Of a stretch of 64,000 bases of DNA, positions 48,629-60,560 are shown in pieces. The stretch spans positions 2,046,001-2,110,000 of the forward strand of contig NC_134831.1 of assembly GCF_004210375.1 (NCBI RefSeq). The letters run 5' to 3'. The translations under genes were made by a program, and so were the position numbers. The stretch's first letter is position 1, and every line of letters starts with the position of its first letter. The DNA comes from Tachypleus tridentatus (taxonomy: Eukaryota; Arthropoda; Merostomata; Xiphosura; Limulidae). The notes under the pieces were generated by a model. That model was not told the origin of the DNA, did no database searches, and saw only the letters and a program-made list of their open reading frames with translations.

Positions 48629-48784
48629 GACGCCCGGCATAGCCAGGTGGTTAGGACTCTCGACTCGAAATCTGAGGGTCGTGGGTTTGAATCCCGTGGC
48701 ACCAAACATGCTCCCTCTTTCAGACGTGGAGGGCATTATAATGTAACGGTCAATCCTACTATACGTTGGTAAAAGCGTAACCCA
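48629..48784 (+). mobile_element. SINE E, cut off at the unit 2/3 junction
   Basis: Same truncation point as in unit 1, so the junction was copied rather than made twice. Confidence 0.88.
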
Positions 48785-49494
48785 ATCCCATCAAATATTC
48801 CAAGAAACGCATTATCAATAGATGGATTAATTATGTATAACATAATTCCAAGATCAACGTAATCAACAAATGAATTAATTGAGAACCACAACTGCAGACG
48901 TTTCTTACGGTGTAAAGCAGAGAGAAAATAAGTTCTTTCAGTTTAATTAAAAATATCAAGAGTCAGCAAAATGTGTTCTCTACATTATTGATGTCTTGTT
49001 TCATTGTATGTATTACACCATGGGTGGGCAAGGCATCTACACAATATCACAACGTAAATAATTCTATATAAACAGAAACTCTGCTATTAACACAACTATC
49101 CACGCATTTCATTATTAAAAACGTGTACTTTTACATTACTTAATCCACGTATGTGTCCAGAATACCAGTGAGTAATAATATGTATTGTGTACTTATCGCA
49201 GGCACAATTGCACAATCTCTGGACGACATGTGGTAACCTGAGAGCACTTTTAAAACCAGATGTTTCGTGGCTATTGCAACAATACGAGGCAACCTGTACT
49301 AAATTTGAAATGCGGGAAGGTAAACCTGAATAACGGTGTAATAGTTTTCCATATTTTAAAAGTTACAACTGTAATTTTGTATTCTAATACAGTGAATTAA
49401 CGCCAGTTCAACATTACGTGTAGAATTACTTTTTAGGAGAATGAAGTTTGCACAGTGTGTTAGTGTGTTCACAAAATTTCTCTTACTCTTGTAG

Positions 49495-50511
49495 ATGATG
49501 CTACACAAGGTATTCATAAATAAAGAATCTCAAGGTGTGGTACTGGCTGTTGTTGCCGCTCTAGCAAGTGCCATAAAAGAATATGTGGTAAGTTTATTGG
49601 ATTCGTTGACTCCAACGGGAATTGCCGCGTTACGTAGTATAGGACAAATGATTTTTCTCCTACCCTTATTGGCAATGAAGGAAAATCCAATATGGTTTAA
49701 CTGTAAGACAAACTTGGAGCTTGCAGCATCATCTCTTGTTGGAGGAATAGGAACCTTGGGATTTTACTATGGCTGTTACTACTTACCGGTAGCGGAGGCG
49801 GCTGTCATCTACTACAGTATGCCAATCTACACAACTCTACTTGGCTGTCTGGTATTGAGGGAAAAGTGCAGCTTGCTGAAACTCCTCAGTCTGATACTAA
49901 CATTGGTAGGTGTACTTTTAGTTCTTCTTCCAGAGATTATGGGCGTGAAAGAATGGAAAAACTTTTCTCATTTTGAACTGACGCTAGGCGTAGTTATGAC
50001 TATTGTGGGAGCTTTGGCCGACGCCATTTTAATTGTGTGGACTCGTCGACTATCAGACCTGTCTTATTTGTCCGTTAATCTCTGGTGGGCTGTCATCGGT
50101 GCTCTCTTTTGTTTGGTCATAACCATAGCAACGGACTCGTCAATCATGTGGCGGTGCGGATGGGATGGCGTTTCACTCATAAGTTTGTCTATTCTGGACT
50201 TAATCGGAGTGATCTCAACAGTTTTGGCGTTGAAACGTACGGACTCCGGAAACGTATCCATAGCGTTTACAACGGAAATTATTTTTGCCTTGATCTTGCA
50301 AGACTTTGCACAACGTGAAACACCAAGTTTGTTGAGCATTACTGGAGCTATTCTCATTATCATAGCAGTAACAGCTACAACACCGTGTACTGAGAAAGCT
50401 TTTTCACTTGCCAAGGAATATTGGCACAATATATGTACGTATATAACTCGTCGAGATCGGAAAGTGACATGTGAAGCAGAGGTGGAGAAACTGATTCATG
50501 ATGTGATTTGA
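49495..50511 (+). CDS. SLC35G-like DMT (EamA) transporter, copy 3
   Basis: An intact 338-codon transporter of the same ten-helix EamA type. It differs from copy 2 at four residues by eye: Leu for Phe at 81, Thr for Met near 248, Ala for Ser near 265, and Thr for Ser in the tail (ITRRDRK). The ATG follows the acceptor CTCTTACTCTTGTAG. The alternative last exon is available here too (donor GT at 50435, acceptor AG at 50727-50728, stop at 50773-50775). Its likely promoter is in unit 2 (44222-44312). Confidence 0.9.
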   Translation: MMLHKVFINKESQGVVLAVVAALASAIKEYVVSLLDSLTPTGIAALRSIGQMIFLLPLLAMKENPIWFNCKTNLELAASSLVGGIGTLGFYYGCYYLPVAEAAVIYYSMPIYTTLLGCLVLREKCSLLKLLSLILTLVGVLLVLLPEIMGVKEWKNFSHFELTLGVVMTIVGALADAILIVWTRRLSDLSYLSVNLWWAVIGALFCLVITIATDSSIMWRCGWDGVSLISLSILDLIGVISTVLALKRTDSGNVSIAFTTEIIFALILQDFAQRETPSLLSITGAILIIIAVTATTPCTEKAFSLAKEYWHNICTYITRRDRKVTCEAEVEKLIHDVI

Positions 50512-51800
50512 ATACCTGTCTTTCGATAGGTCAGCGGTTAAGGTCAACAGTTTATAACACTGAAAATCGGGATTCGATACTCACTGTGACAGTAGAGTAA
50601 GTTTTCACTGTACAATCTCCAGTAGAAAGTGTGCCAGAACTGAACAGATAAACTCATATTGTACAGTCGACAGCGCTACCTTGTAAAAGTTTTGTTGCGT
50701 CACAGCATTAGTTTGCTGTTGCTTTCAGCTAACGTGTTCAGCAAAGTATATTACAATGCCAATGCTTTTAAGTAGGATGCTATACGTATTACTGCAATAT
50801 CCTCGGAGGCAGAGGAGATATGATTTACTACACCTCTTGAATAAGTGACAGCAAAGAAATAATCATACATTTAAAAGCTTTTTCCTGTACCAAATCGCGT
50901 ACCTTCTGTTCAATCTGTATAGTTAGTCAATTAAATACGACTACAAAATTTAAGAAATTGCCTTGTAAGTGTTAGTGAATACGAGTGACAATCATGGTTC
51001 TGAGTCTTCAGAGATGGAGTAACTTTACAATATGACATTTCTTAGGTCTTTTAAAATCGAATATTTGTTTATCTGTAACTTCACTAATTGATGGAAGTGT
51101 ATACTGGTGGATTACAATTGACAATTGATAAGCTATCTTTTGTTATAGAGTGACCAATATGGGGCACAAGATAAAAGCTACTTAAGCTCTCTACAGTAAG
51201 TTCTCTCAAGCCGTAATATTGCGAAAAGCTGTCGTATGACATCAGAAAAACAATTTTCCTCTTTAAATTTTAAACTTCTTGTGGGTGTATTTCTTTTCTT
51301 TTGCAATCGCTTAAAGGTTACCATGTTGACAGTTGTTATTCTTATGATATCTTTAACCTTCAATGTTACAAAAGATGTGAAAGTAATCGTTCATTTACAC
51401 GAAGGGAACGTTTCATATTGAGAGACTGGTGACGTATAGGAGCCGATAATATATAACCATTTAAAAAAAGAACAAATATTTTCCGACAGAAAATACAAAA
51501 TAGTGTACTTTACATTACAAAGACAAAGAATTTATTTGTTACAGAGAGTAATCTAGAGTTTTGTTTGTTGTTTTTTTTGAAGAGCTATACTGAGTTAAGT
51601 TAGTCTGAAGAATTTCTTTCAAAAATTATTAACAATTGCGGATCTTTGGTCGCTATGATTACTTTGATCTCTATGCCAGACAAACAGGTAAAGAGCAAAA
51701 GACACCAAATATCTGACACGTGTTGTTGTGTTATCAAGGAAACATTTCCCAACAAATCTGGGACAGGTAACCCCCAATAACAATAGATTCTATCAGAATG

Positions 51801-52083
51801 GGCCCGGCATGGCCAAGCATGTTAAGGCGTGCGACTCGTAATCTGAGGGTCGCGGGTTCACATCCCCGTCGCGTCAAACATGCTCGCCCTTTCACCCGTG
51901 GGGGAGTTATAAAGTTACAGTCAATCCCACTATTTGTTGGTAAAAGTGTAGCCCATGAGTTGGCGGTGGGTGGTGATGACTAGATGCCTTCCCTCTCGTC
52001 TTCCACTGCTAAATTAGGGACGGCTAGCATTGATAGCCCTCGAGTAGCTTTGTGCGAAATTCAAAAACAAACAAACAAACAAG
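51801..52083 (+). mobile_element. SINE F, only in unit 3, at a deletion
   Basis: A complete SINE with a (CAAA)n tail. Its left edge abuts TATCAGAATG of the unit and its right edge GTTAGTATGGG. The 521 bp that lie between these points in unit 2 are absent. No target duplication is seen. Confidence 0.9.
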
Positions 52084-52500
52084 CAATATTCCGTTAGTAT
52101 GGGTTTGAAGTTTATTGTACAGTGTATGGATTTGCATGCAATAAACCAGATGTTATACATATTATTGCAATATTCCTGCAGGCAGAAGTGACATCATCTA
52201 TTACCAAGAAACAAAGTAATCAGAGTAGTGATTCCTACGGTTTTGGTTTAAAGCCCACAGAATATCATTTCTACAATCATGAAGAACCACGTGTTAGTCA
52301 AATCGTAAAAAGGAAATAATATTGAAGTATACACCAATACGGATCACTACTTGTTTACAGTAAACACACAAGTTATAGAACAAAAAACCGTTAAAAATTC
52401 ACAAGGTAGGACTAGTTGACGCAACTCTAAGATAATTATATGTCTGCGATTGATGACAAGAATCAAACTCGTCGATGATTGGCAGCATGTTAGCGGTCGC

Positions 52501-52590
52501 TATTTAACACCTGATCACTCAAAATCGTCTTCAGCACGCGAGTACTGTTTCTACTTTGGTTCAGCTCACTCCCAGAACATATCTGCCATT
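52501..52590 (+). promoter_or_regulatory. Weakened promoter block, unit 3
   Basis: The TATA is changed to TATTTAACA, initiator A is at 52533, and the donor reads GCCATT|GTTAAG instead of GGTAAGT. The 22-bp donor-region duplication of units 1 and 2 is absent. No transporter lies downstream in the window, so it looks orphaned. Confidence 0.4.
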
Positions 52591-52874
52591 GTTAAGTATA
52601 ACCACAACAACATCATGTAAGGTCAAGTGAAAGAATGCATATGTCCGAATTCAGTCGCAAAAAATGAGATCAAAGTAGCTGCAGGGAGAACAGCCGGAAA
52701 GTGGGTAAATCGGCCCTTTGCAACGCATATGTGTTTTAGCGAATTTTGTTACTTCAGCGATGCGCCGCTTATACAAACTTCAAGGTTTTGTCTTCTGGTT
52801 CGTCAAATAGCAATTTCCCAGAGGTAACCTGTGACTCCATTTGGTTATAATAATGTCACTAAAAACTATTAACC

Positions 52875-53350
52875 GGCCCGGCCTGGCCAGGTGGTTTCGG
52901 CGCTTCACCCGTAATTTGAGGGTCGCGGATTCAAATCCTGTGGCAACAAATATGTTCGCCCTATCAGTCGTGGGGACGGTATAATGTGACGTTCAATCCC
53001 ACTATTTGTTGGTAAAAGAGTAGCTCAACAGCTGAGCGTGGGTGGTGATGACTAGCTGCCTTCCTTCTAGACCAGGGGTTCTTAACCAGGGGTGCGAAGA
53101 TGATTCCCAAGGGGTGCGAGGATGCCCATGAATAATTAAAGCAAATCTATATTTTTACATAAGAGTATGCTTTATATTTTTAGCTTTTTTTATATTTAAG
53201 TTTCCAGGGGGTGCGAGAAATGATTACTGATTTGAAAGGGTTGCAAACACTGAAAAAGGTTAAGAACCACTGCTCTAGACTTACACTGCTAAATTAGGGA
53301 CGGCGATCGCAGATAACCCTCGAGTAGTGTTGCACGAAATTCAAAACAAA
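52875..53350 (+). mobile_element. SINE A, unit 3, split by a MITE
   Basis: Same SINE as in units 1 and 2, interrupted at 53073-53272 by a 200-bp element and continuing afterwards to its GCACGAAATTC end. Confidence 0.88.
53073..53272. mobile_element. 200-bp hAT-type MITE
   Basis: Terminal inverted repeats are CAGGGGTTCTTAACC and GGTTAAGAACCACTG. It is flanked by an 8-bp target duplication TTCTAGAC/CTCTAGAC (one mismatch), the hAT signature. The interior has no coding capacity and repeats GGGGTGCGA. It is only in unit 3, so it inserted after the triplication. Confidence 0.9.
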
Positions 53351-53446
53351 CCCTCTAGTCTTGCACTCCTAAATGATCTAGCGCAGATAGTATTCGTTTA
53401 ACTATATGCTCTATACCTATCATATTATTTTTACTTCTTATTCTGG

Positions 53447-53714
53447 TTCATCTTGGCTCGGTGGTTGTGGTGCTCGACTCTTAATCAGGGTCGCGGATTC
53501 GAATCCCCCTTAATACCAAACATGCTTGCACTGTCAGCCGTGGGTCGTTATTAAGTCACAGTCCATCACACTATTTGTAGGTAAAGGAGTAGCCCCAAGA
53601 GGTAGCGGATGGTGGTGATGACAATATGCTTTCCTTCTGGTCTTACACTGCTAAATTAGGAATGGCTAGTGCAGATAGTCTTCGTGTAGCTTTGCGCGAA
53701 AATTCGTAACAAGG
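53447..53714 (+). mobile_element. SINE B, unit 3
   Basis: Third copy of SINE B, in the same position as in units 1 and 2. Confidence 0.85.
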
Positions 53715-53908
53715 AAAATTGATTCGTCGTGTTACCCTATTTAAACATAGTTTGTTGAAGATGTAATATAAACATTCATCATCACACTCTGACCCCTTTG
53801 TAATGAATCTACAGATAGTATTAAAATGTTAGGATATATGAGTGATATTTCACGGTCATTTTCGATATTTACGAAAAACTCCATAAAATATACTTGGACA
53901 TTCGTTTC

Positions 53909-54163
53909 TTAGCCATTCGACTTGTAATCCGAGGGTCGCGGGTTCGAATCCCCGTCGCACCAAGGATGCCCTTTCAGCAGCGGGCGCGTTATAGTGTGAC
54001 GGTCAATCCCACCATTCATTAGTAAAATAGTAGCCCAAGAGTTGGCAGTGGGTGGTGATGACTAGCTGCCATCCCTCTTGTCTTCCACTACTAAATTAGG
54101 GACGGATAGCACAGGTAACGCTCGTGTAACTCTGCGCGAAATTCACAAGAAACAAAACAAACA
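53909..54163 (+). mobile_element. SINE C, unit 3
   Basis: It occupies the SINE C position but is closer to the family consensus (GGTTCGAATCCCCGTCGCACC) than the unit 1 and 2 copies, which read CGACTCCCGTGGCACC. It may have been altered by conversion with another SINE, or be the older state. Confidence 0.85.
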
Positions 54164-54560
54164 TTTTTTAATCAGGAAACAGAACGAGATAGTACTCAAA
54201 TTCATGTTTTTCAAAATTACAGAATCCTCCTGCCCATTTATAACGTCAAGAAACGTGTTTTGTAATAAGCAGTAAATAGAAAATTTAAATAGAATAAAAC
54301 AACCATTAATTGTACATGAATAAGCGAAGATTGAAAACAACCATTAATTGTACATGAATAAGCGACGATTGAACTGAGAAATAACCTGTCCTTGGTTATA
54401 CGTAACCACTTCTTTCACATCCAAAGGCTTTGTTGCGAGTCTGAGTGCTCGTAACGCTTAAAGCCGGGTTCCCATACTCGTGGTGGGCACAGTAAAGATA
54501 GCCCATTGTGACGTTTTAAACTTAACAACAAAACTAATAATTTTAATGTCGACAAGTTAT
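54164..54560 (+). repeat. Right flank, old duplicate of 56200-56560
   Basis: It shares ordered landmarks with 56200-56560: CAAAATTACAGAA/CAAAGTTACAGAA, CCTGCCCATTT, AATAAAACAACCA, GCGAAGATTGAAA, CGCTTAAAGCC and GATAGCCCATTGTG. It holds a 38-bp tandem duplication at 54296-54371. There is no gene. Confidence 0.65.
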
Positions 54561-54562
54561 AC

Positions 54563-54806
54563 GCCCACTGAGGCCATGTGGTTAAAATAGCTCGACTTGC
54601 AATTTGAAGGACGCAGGTTTGAATCCCCGTAATATCAAACATACTCGTCCTTTCAAGTGTGGGGGCCTCATCATGTGATGGTCAATCTCATTATTCGTTG
54701 GTAAAAGTGTAGCCCAAGAATTGGTGGTGGGTGGCAGTGACTAGCTGTCTCTCCTTTTTCTTACACTGCTAAGTTGAGGGACAGCTAGCGGAAATAGCCC
54801 TCGATA
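54563..54806 (+). mobile_element. SINE G, old copy
   Basis: CACTGAGGCCATGTGG head, GGTTTGAATCCCCGT B box, GGTGGGTGGCAGTGACTAGC body. It follows TTTTAATGTCGAC, as does SINE H, so the two are probably duplicates of one insertion. Confidence 0.8.
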
Positions 54807-55185
54807 TCAGTGGTACTATATGTTCATCCTGTAATTAATTGGTTATTGTGTTATCTGTAAAGTGTAGCAACCTTTGTCAGTTGGTATTGGTCGTTATACA
54901 TCTGAATGATCTCTATTTAATATTTTAGTCATCTATAAAAACTTGTCACACTTGTAGTTGTAGATGTGTGAGAGGATATTACTTAGTAAGTTTATTTCTT
55001 TTGCTGGTGAGAATTAGATTCCTGTTGCTCTAGCATAATATCATATTTGGTTTTGACATTATAGCTATGTTTTTGTTTGTGGTACTTATTACCACTTACG
55101 GGCAGACCGATATTTACGTAATGAGAGTATACTTCTATATATGTAAAAAAGGCTCGTTTGGGTTAAGAAAATATTTTACGATTAG

Positions 55186-56560
55186 GAGCGAAAGTGGATG
55201 AATCGACCCCTTGCAACGCATGCGTGTTTTAGCGTATTTTGTTACTTCAGCGATGCGCCGCCTACAAAAACTTAAGTTCTTTTTTTCTGGATCGTCAAAT
55301 AATGAATTCTTTTATCACACTATGTAACACATATTTTGTTCCTGGATAGTATGTGTTATTTATTAATTGCTTATGTTGTAAAAGTAGAGAAAATGGCCAT
55401 TATTCCCTTCAAACTTTGCTTTTGTGACCTGGATAATGAAATTTAGAAATTAACCTATTTTCTATGTAAAAAACGGGCAAATTTGCACATTTTTATTTAC
55501 ATAAGGTCTGAATAAAGCAACATATAAATCAAGATTTACATGTATTTATACTAAAGTTGTACAAAAATGTTTAGATGCGAGTAGTTTTTCGAGATTGGCG
55601 ACTGTAATGTAAATCACTTTCACGTATCAGCCCCCAAATAGTCTCTCATAATGTTTTCGTTATACGCTCCCAGGTCACAAAAGCAAAGTTTGAAGAGAAA
55701 AATAGGTCTTTTCCATTTACTTTAGGCATAAGCAATTGGGAAATAACACTTTCTGCCTAAGAACAAAAAAAAAAAGAATAAATTTTGTTACATATTGTTA
55801 TAAACGATTTCCCAACTCCAAATACCAGTGAGTAATAACTTGTTTTGTGTACTTATCACAAACATAATTACACTATCTCTGGACGACATGCAGTGACCCA
55901 TGACCCCATTTAAAGCTTGATATATCCTCTTCGTGGATACCGCAAAAAAGCGAGGCAACCGCTTAAAATAAATGAAACTGATTCGACGTTAGAACGTATT
56001 GGAATTTTATTACAAACATAACCCCCTGCGTCTCATATTTTACCCGATTTAAACATAATTTGTTAAATGTGTAATATGAACATTCGTCATCACACTCTGA
56101 TTTTCTTGCAATGAATCTACTGATAGTTTATAAAGTAAAGATACGTGAGTGATATTTTACGGCCATTTTCGATCGTAACAACAAACTCCATAAGGTATCA
56201 TTGGATATTCATTTCTTTACCCGCAAACAAAATGAGGTCACACTCAAATTTTTCTTGTTCAAAGTTACAGAACACTTCTGCCCATTTCCAACATCGACAG
56301 CGTGCTTTGTAACAAGCACTGAAAAGAAAATTCAAGGAGAATAAAACAACCAACAATTCAACATGAATCAGCGAAGATTGAAACAAAAAATAACGTATCG
56401 TTGGTCAATTGTAACGATTTCATTGGTCACCAGTGGCTTAATTGCGATTCCGAGGCTCTCAACGCTTAAAGCCGAGTTTCGATACTCGTGGTGGGTACAG
56501 CCGAGATAGCCCATTGTGTGGTTTTTTACTTGACAACAAAACCAGCAATGTGTTTATTAA
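55186..56560 (+). repeat. Degraded older copy of unit segments
   Basis: 55186-55312 matches unit sequence around 35992-36115 (CCTTGCAACGCATG, TTACTTCAGCGATGCGCCGC). 55815-55985 matches the region before the transporter (ACCAGTGAGTAATAA, ATCTCTGGACGACATG, CGAGGCAACC). 56035-56200 matches 53724-53880 (CATCACACTCTGA, AATGAATCTAC). The transporter itself is absent. Divergence is much higher than between units 1-3. Confidence 0.7.
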
Positions 56561-56992
56561 CATCATCAGCCTGGATCCATCTTGAACTCGAGCAAAACTT
56601 TAAAATAAACTAGATACAAGAATTTCAAGTTAACAAAGTGATATTTCTTACCTTTAGTGACATTGCACTTTGCCAGCCAGGTAAAAGTACTCTAGCTGAA
56701 ATTTTAACTTCCCTTAAGGTAAAGGGGAACATGCAATTAGATAATTTCAGTCCATTTATAAACCCTAGAAACCTTAACCTATTTTCAACAGAAGCTTAGA
56801 TTTTTTAGCTTAACCATCAGCTACAACAAAATTAGTACCATCACAATTATTTTAGAATAAAACAAGTGGAATTAACAAATAATGAAAATATTGTTGTCAT
56901 CTATTTTCCTCACGAAACGTAATTACATCAACAAAATGCAATTTCTTTCAGCGAAAAAACAAAATTGAAATTTTTAATGTCGACTGGTTATA

Positions 56993-57254
56993 ACTCACCA
57001 TGGGCAGGGGGTTAGAGAGCTTGACTCGAATCGGAAGGTTGAGTGCTCGAATTTTTGTCCCACTAAACATGCTCGCCCCTTTCAGCCATTAGGGCGTTAT
57101 CATGTGATAGCCAATACCTCTAATCTTTATTAAAAGAGTAGCCTAAGAGATAGCGGTGGGTGGTGATGAGTAGTGGCCTTCCCTCTTGGCTTTCGCGGTT
57201 ATATTAAGGACAGATAGCCCTCGTGCAGCTTTGCGCTGAATTCATAACCAAACC
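56993..57254 (+). mobile_element. SINE H, old copy
   Basis: A strongly diverged SINE (CACCATGGGCAGGGGGTTAG head, GGTGGGTGGTGATGAGTAG body, GTGCAGCTTTGCGCTGAATTC end). It is preceded by TTTTTAATGTCGACTGG, like SINE G. Confidence 0.8.
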
Positions 57255-60177
57255 TTATAACAAAGCATGATGAAGTTCGAACAACGTGACTGTATTTCTC
57301 AAAACGTTTTCTATCTACCCCTCAAGCTCTCATCCAAGTCTCGTTTACGAGTGACATAAAGTTAAAAAACACAGAATATCGCCTTACGGCGAAACGTATC
57401 CAGCATCAATTCCTCCATACAGTGGCAAAATTCGTTGTTCCTGTTCTAAATTAACTTACTTTCTACTAGGTTTACACTTAAAAAAATCTTTCTTATAAAT
57501 GTTTTATAATTTCGACATTCGACCATTTAAGGAGAATACAATCCTTACGTCACAGTCACTTCCGCAAAACAAATAGAACCAGAACTTCCAATTTTAAAAT
57601 AGTAATTAAAGTAATATTCTAAATTTAACTGAACGGAAAATCATGAAAGACGAAATTCTATTCAAACATCAATATTTCGATAGAAAAAGTTGGGCAATGA
57701 AGTATTCTTTTTCAAGTTCAGTTGCTAATCCTAGTTTTTTTTTTTATTTAGCGATAAATTTTATTCCTAATAGTTGTGCATTATGTATGTTAATGACGCA
57801 TTTTACCTATTTCGAAACTCCGTTCACATTTGAAAGAATTCCAAGCGTCCCACTATTGTTTGTGAAACCGACAATTTTCTTAATATCTATTCAACTGATC
57901 AGATGACAAGTTTAAACGTTTATCGTAAAATAACAAGTTTTACATATTCGTTGCGGGGTTTATTAACGCCTTTCTTCTCAAACCGAAATAACCATTTTAT
58001 GTAACATTATAATAAATAATGAGCATTTTTTCATCTTGTTCAAATTCTTACAAAACTGAACCTTCACGGGAACTGTAGACACCCGTTAAAACTGAACGGT
58101 TGTTTTACATGAGGTTTTATTCTGACTTCACAATTTATAAAAACAGTTAAAACTTTTTTTTTAAAGACAGGTTAAACAAGTGGTATTTAAATCACCCTTT
58201 ACAATTCAAAACTTATATAGAGCTAAATCCCTATTACCTATCACACACACATACGGTGGCTGCAATGAATTCAGTTACACTTATGAAAAGACAGAATTAT
58301 CAAGTAGACATTGTGAAAGAAGTAACAAGTCCAAGTGGTTATTTGAGGTACTGCAGGTAATGTTTGACTCATTAAAGTTGCTGTGATTGTTGTGGTCCAA
58401 GTGGTTATTTGAGGTACAGTAGTTTTCTCAATTTTATTGCAACAGCCACATTTGCTCTTTAATTCTTCAGGTATATTAGTGTTTATTTCTGTAAATCAGT
58501 TGGTTTGTTGCTATACTGAGGTATTTATGTTACTAAATTGTAATATAAAAAGGCAATTTTCGCATTTCAACTGAAAGAGCCATAGCATACTGATGGGTGG
58601 TACTTAAGTTAAAACACGTTTTCATTTACTTTTTTTTTGCATCAAGTTCAAGCAGTTCCAGGTATTCAAAGATGTATTTTGTAGGTTTTAGACTCTTACT
58701 TGTCATTAGTAGATTGTAAAGACGTTTTTCTTTGTAAATATGTAGTTTATAAAATAAAAACGTAAACTGCATTACACTGGTGTATTTCTCATATTAATAA
58801 TCCTTCTTTCATACATTATAATAGACGTACACAAATATATTAATTCCAAGGGCATAAAATGAAAACTGCAACTATCAAAAATGTCAAACTGTCTTTAAAT
58901 CCTCAAAATAAGGAGTCTTTATTAAAAAGCCAAGAATTCAGAAAACCTAACATAATTATGGAGGTGTGAAAACATTCCAAACCTGCATTCAAAAAGAACA
59001 GGAAGCTGAGAACCAAAGTGGATTAAAAGAAACTGTATATAGTATACAGGCTAAAATGTTTACATTTATATGTCAGAACATAATTGGCACTTCTGTAGAA
59101 TACACAATGTTTTTTTAATTATTGTTAATTAAAATGTGAAGTTGATTAGATAACATAACCAAAATAATAAACTTGTATAACACTTCAAAGTTCACAAGAC
59201 ACTGCAAATATTTATTTCTATACAAAAGTACTCTTTGCTGCCTGATTTTTTTTACATATAGTTTTAACCCGCAGTGACCCTTGCTAAAACTATGAACATC
59301 TCAAGCTTCACATAGCCAAATAAAAAGCCAGTTATAAACTCCATTACTGAAACATTTCAAAAGTAATTAATACACGTCTTGTCTTTTGTCCAAACCTATC
59401 ACGATCATAAGCATCATGCTGGGATCACAGATATAAGTACAGACTGTTATTCTTAATATTGTTAACTTCACAATTTCTTCTAAACCAAATTTTCAATGAC
59501 AAGTAGTAATACTACAATGTGTCAGCCTCTGAACTCTAACCAAGCTAATACCTTAACTAATTTGACATCAGTGAAATGGAGAGAAATATTACATCTGAAC
59601 AAAATAGTTATGAAAGTGAAAATACAAAGTATATACAAGTACGTCATTATTGTGGATATGGTATCACTGGAAAAAAACAAACAAACAAACATTTTTCTAG
59701 AGCTGGTACACATCAAAAACTAATTTAAAGTGGACGACAGTTTAAAACAAAGTTTCAGGAGATGTATTTGAAAAGTAGGCTAAAGACAGAATTTAATAGA
59801 ATATTTAAGGGAATAGAAGGATTACAATCAATGAAGTAGTAGTAACACAACTATGTAGGGCTAGCAGTAATAACTGTAGAATAAAATTCAATAGAATATT
59901 TCAGAAGGTGGTTTTGAAGATAAGTAGGTAAGGATGAACAGTGGAAGAAAGCTTCACAGTGGTTAGTTTTAAATTGTCTTGCTTTATTCTAGTGTAAGTT
60001 TGTGGAGAGTTACTGATTAAAATTTGTTGAATGTGCAAGAAACAGGATTTACAGAAAGTAGTGTACATCAAGGAAGGAATAGGAATAAAAACAGCAGGAA
60101 ATAATTCAGCAAAATAACTAACGAAATTAGATGGACTAGAAAGATTAAACCTGTAGAACACTAGGGCACATCAGATA

Positions 60178-60560
60178 CTGGTTAAAAATAGTTGATGTTG
60201 GTCTGAGAATACTTTGTTTTTCAGAAAGCTGGGAAATATCAAGTTAACTAAATAATAATTTATATCAGTGTGAAAAGAGACAATGTAGTTTCATAGATAA
60301 GTTGGAGATGTAAGCATATGAAATGTATTTTTTTAGAAAAAGCTGAGATGGGTTAACTAAACAGTAAGTTATCAGTCTGAGAAAAGACATCTTAGTTTTG
60401 TGGAAAGGTCAAAACATGTAAGGTTAACTAAGCAACAGTTGATATCGGCCTGAGAACAGATAATTTTGAAGAAAGTTGGGACATCTCCTGTCAACTAAAC
60501 AATTGTTTATATTAGTTTTGGAACAAAGATCAGATCTATAAAAGTTTGTGCCATATCATG
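60178..60560. repeat. Diverged minisatellite
   Basis: About five units of 63-108 bp start near 60178, 60241, 60349, 60421 and 60488. Each has GTTAACTAA.CA, AGTT.ATAT, a GTCTGAGAAAAGA-like piece and a GAAAG-T-GG-ACAT piece. Confidence 0.55.

Larger units (their letters stand above)
40355..48793 (+). repeat. Tandem unit 2 (~8.4 kb) of transporter array
   Basis: It has the same content and order as unit 1 with roughly 1-2% base differences by eye. It lacks ~48 bp near 40393 that unit 3 has, apparently lost between short ATTAATT repeats. Spacing to unit 3 is 8439 bp. Confidence 0.93.
48794..54163 (+). repeat. Tandem unit 3, without the spacer
   Basis: It matches units 1 and 2 from AATATTCCAAGAAACGC to the end of SINE C, then continues into sequence unrelated to the spacer. 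Inside it a 521-bp stretch (equal to 43329-43849) is replaced by a SINE, and SINE A carries a MITE. Confidence 0.9.

Noticed and set aside
51801-51880. Functional tRNA genes at the tRNA-like heads
   Set aside because: All heads continue into the same SINE body, and the cloverleaf arms are imperfect.
57643-57906. 87-codon open frame as a gene
   Set aside because: Phe-rich product from AT-rich sequence with no motif and no supporting context.
60178-60560. CRISPR-like array
   Set aside because: Units are diverged and of unequal length with no constant short repeat and spacer pattern, in an animal genome.
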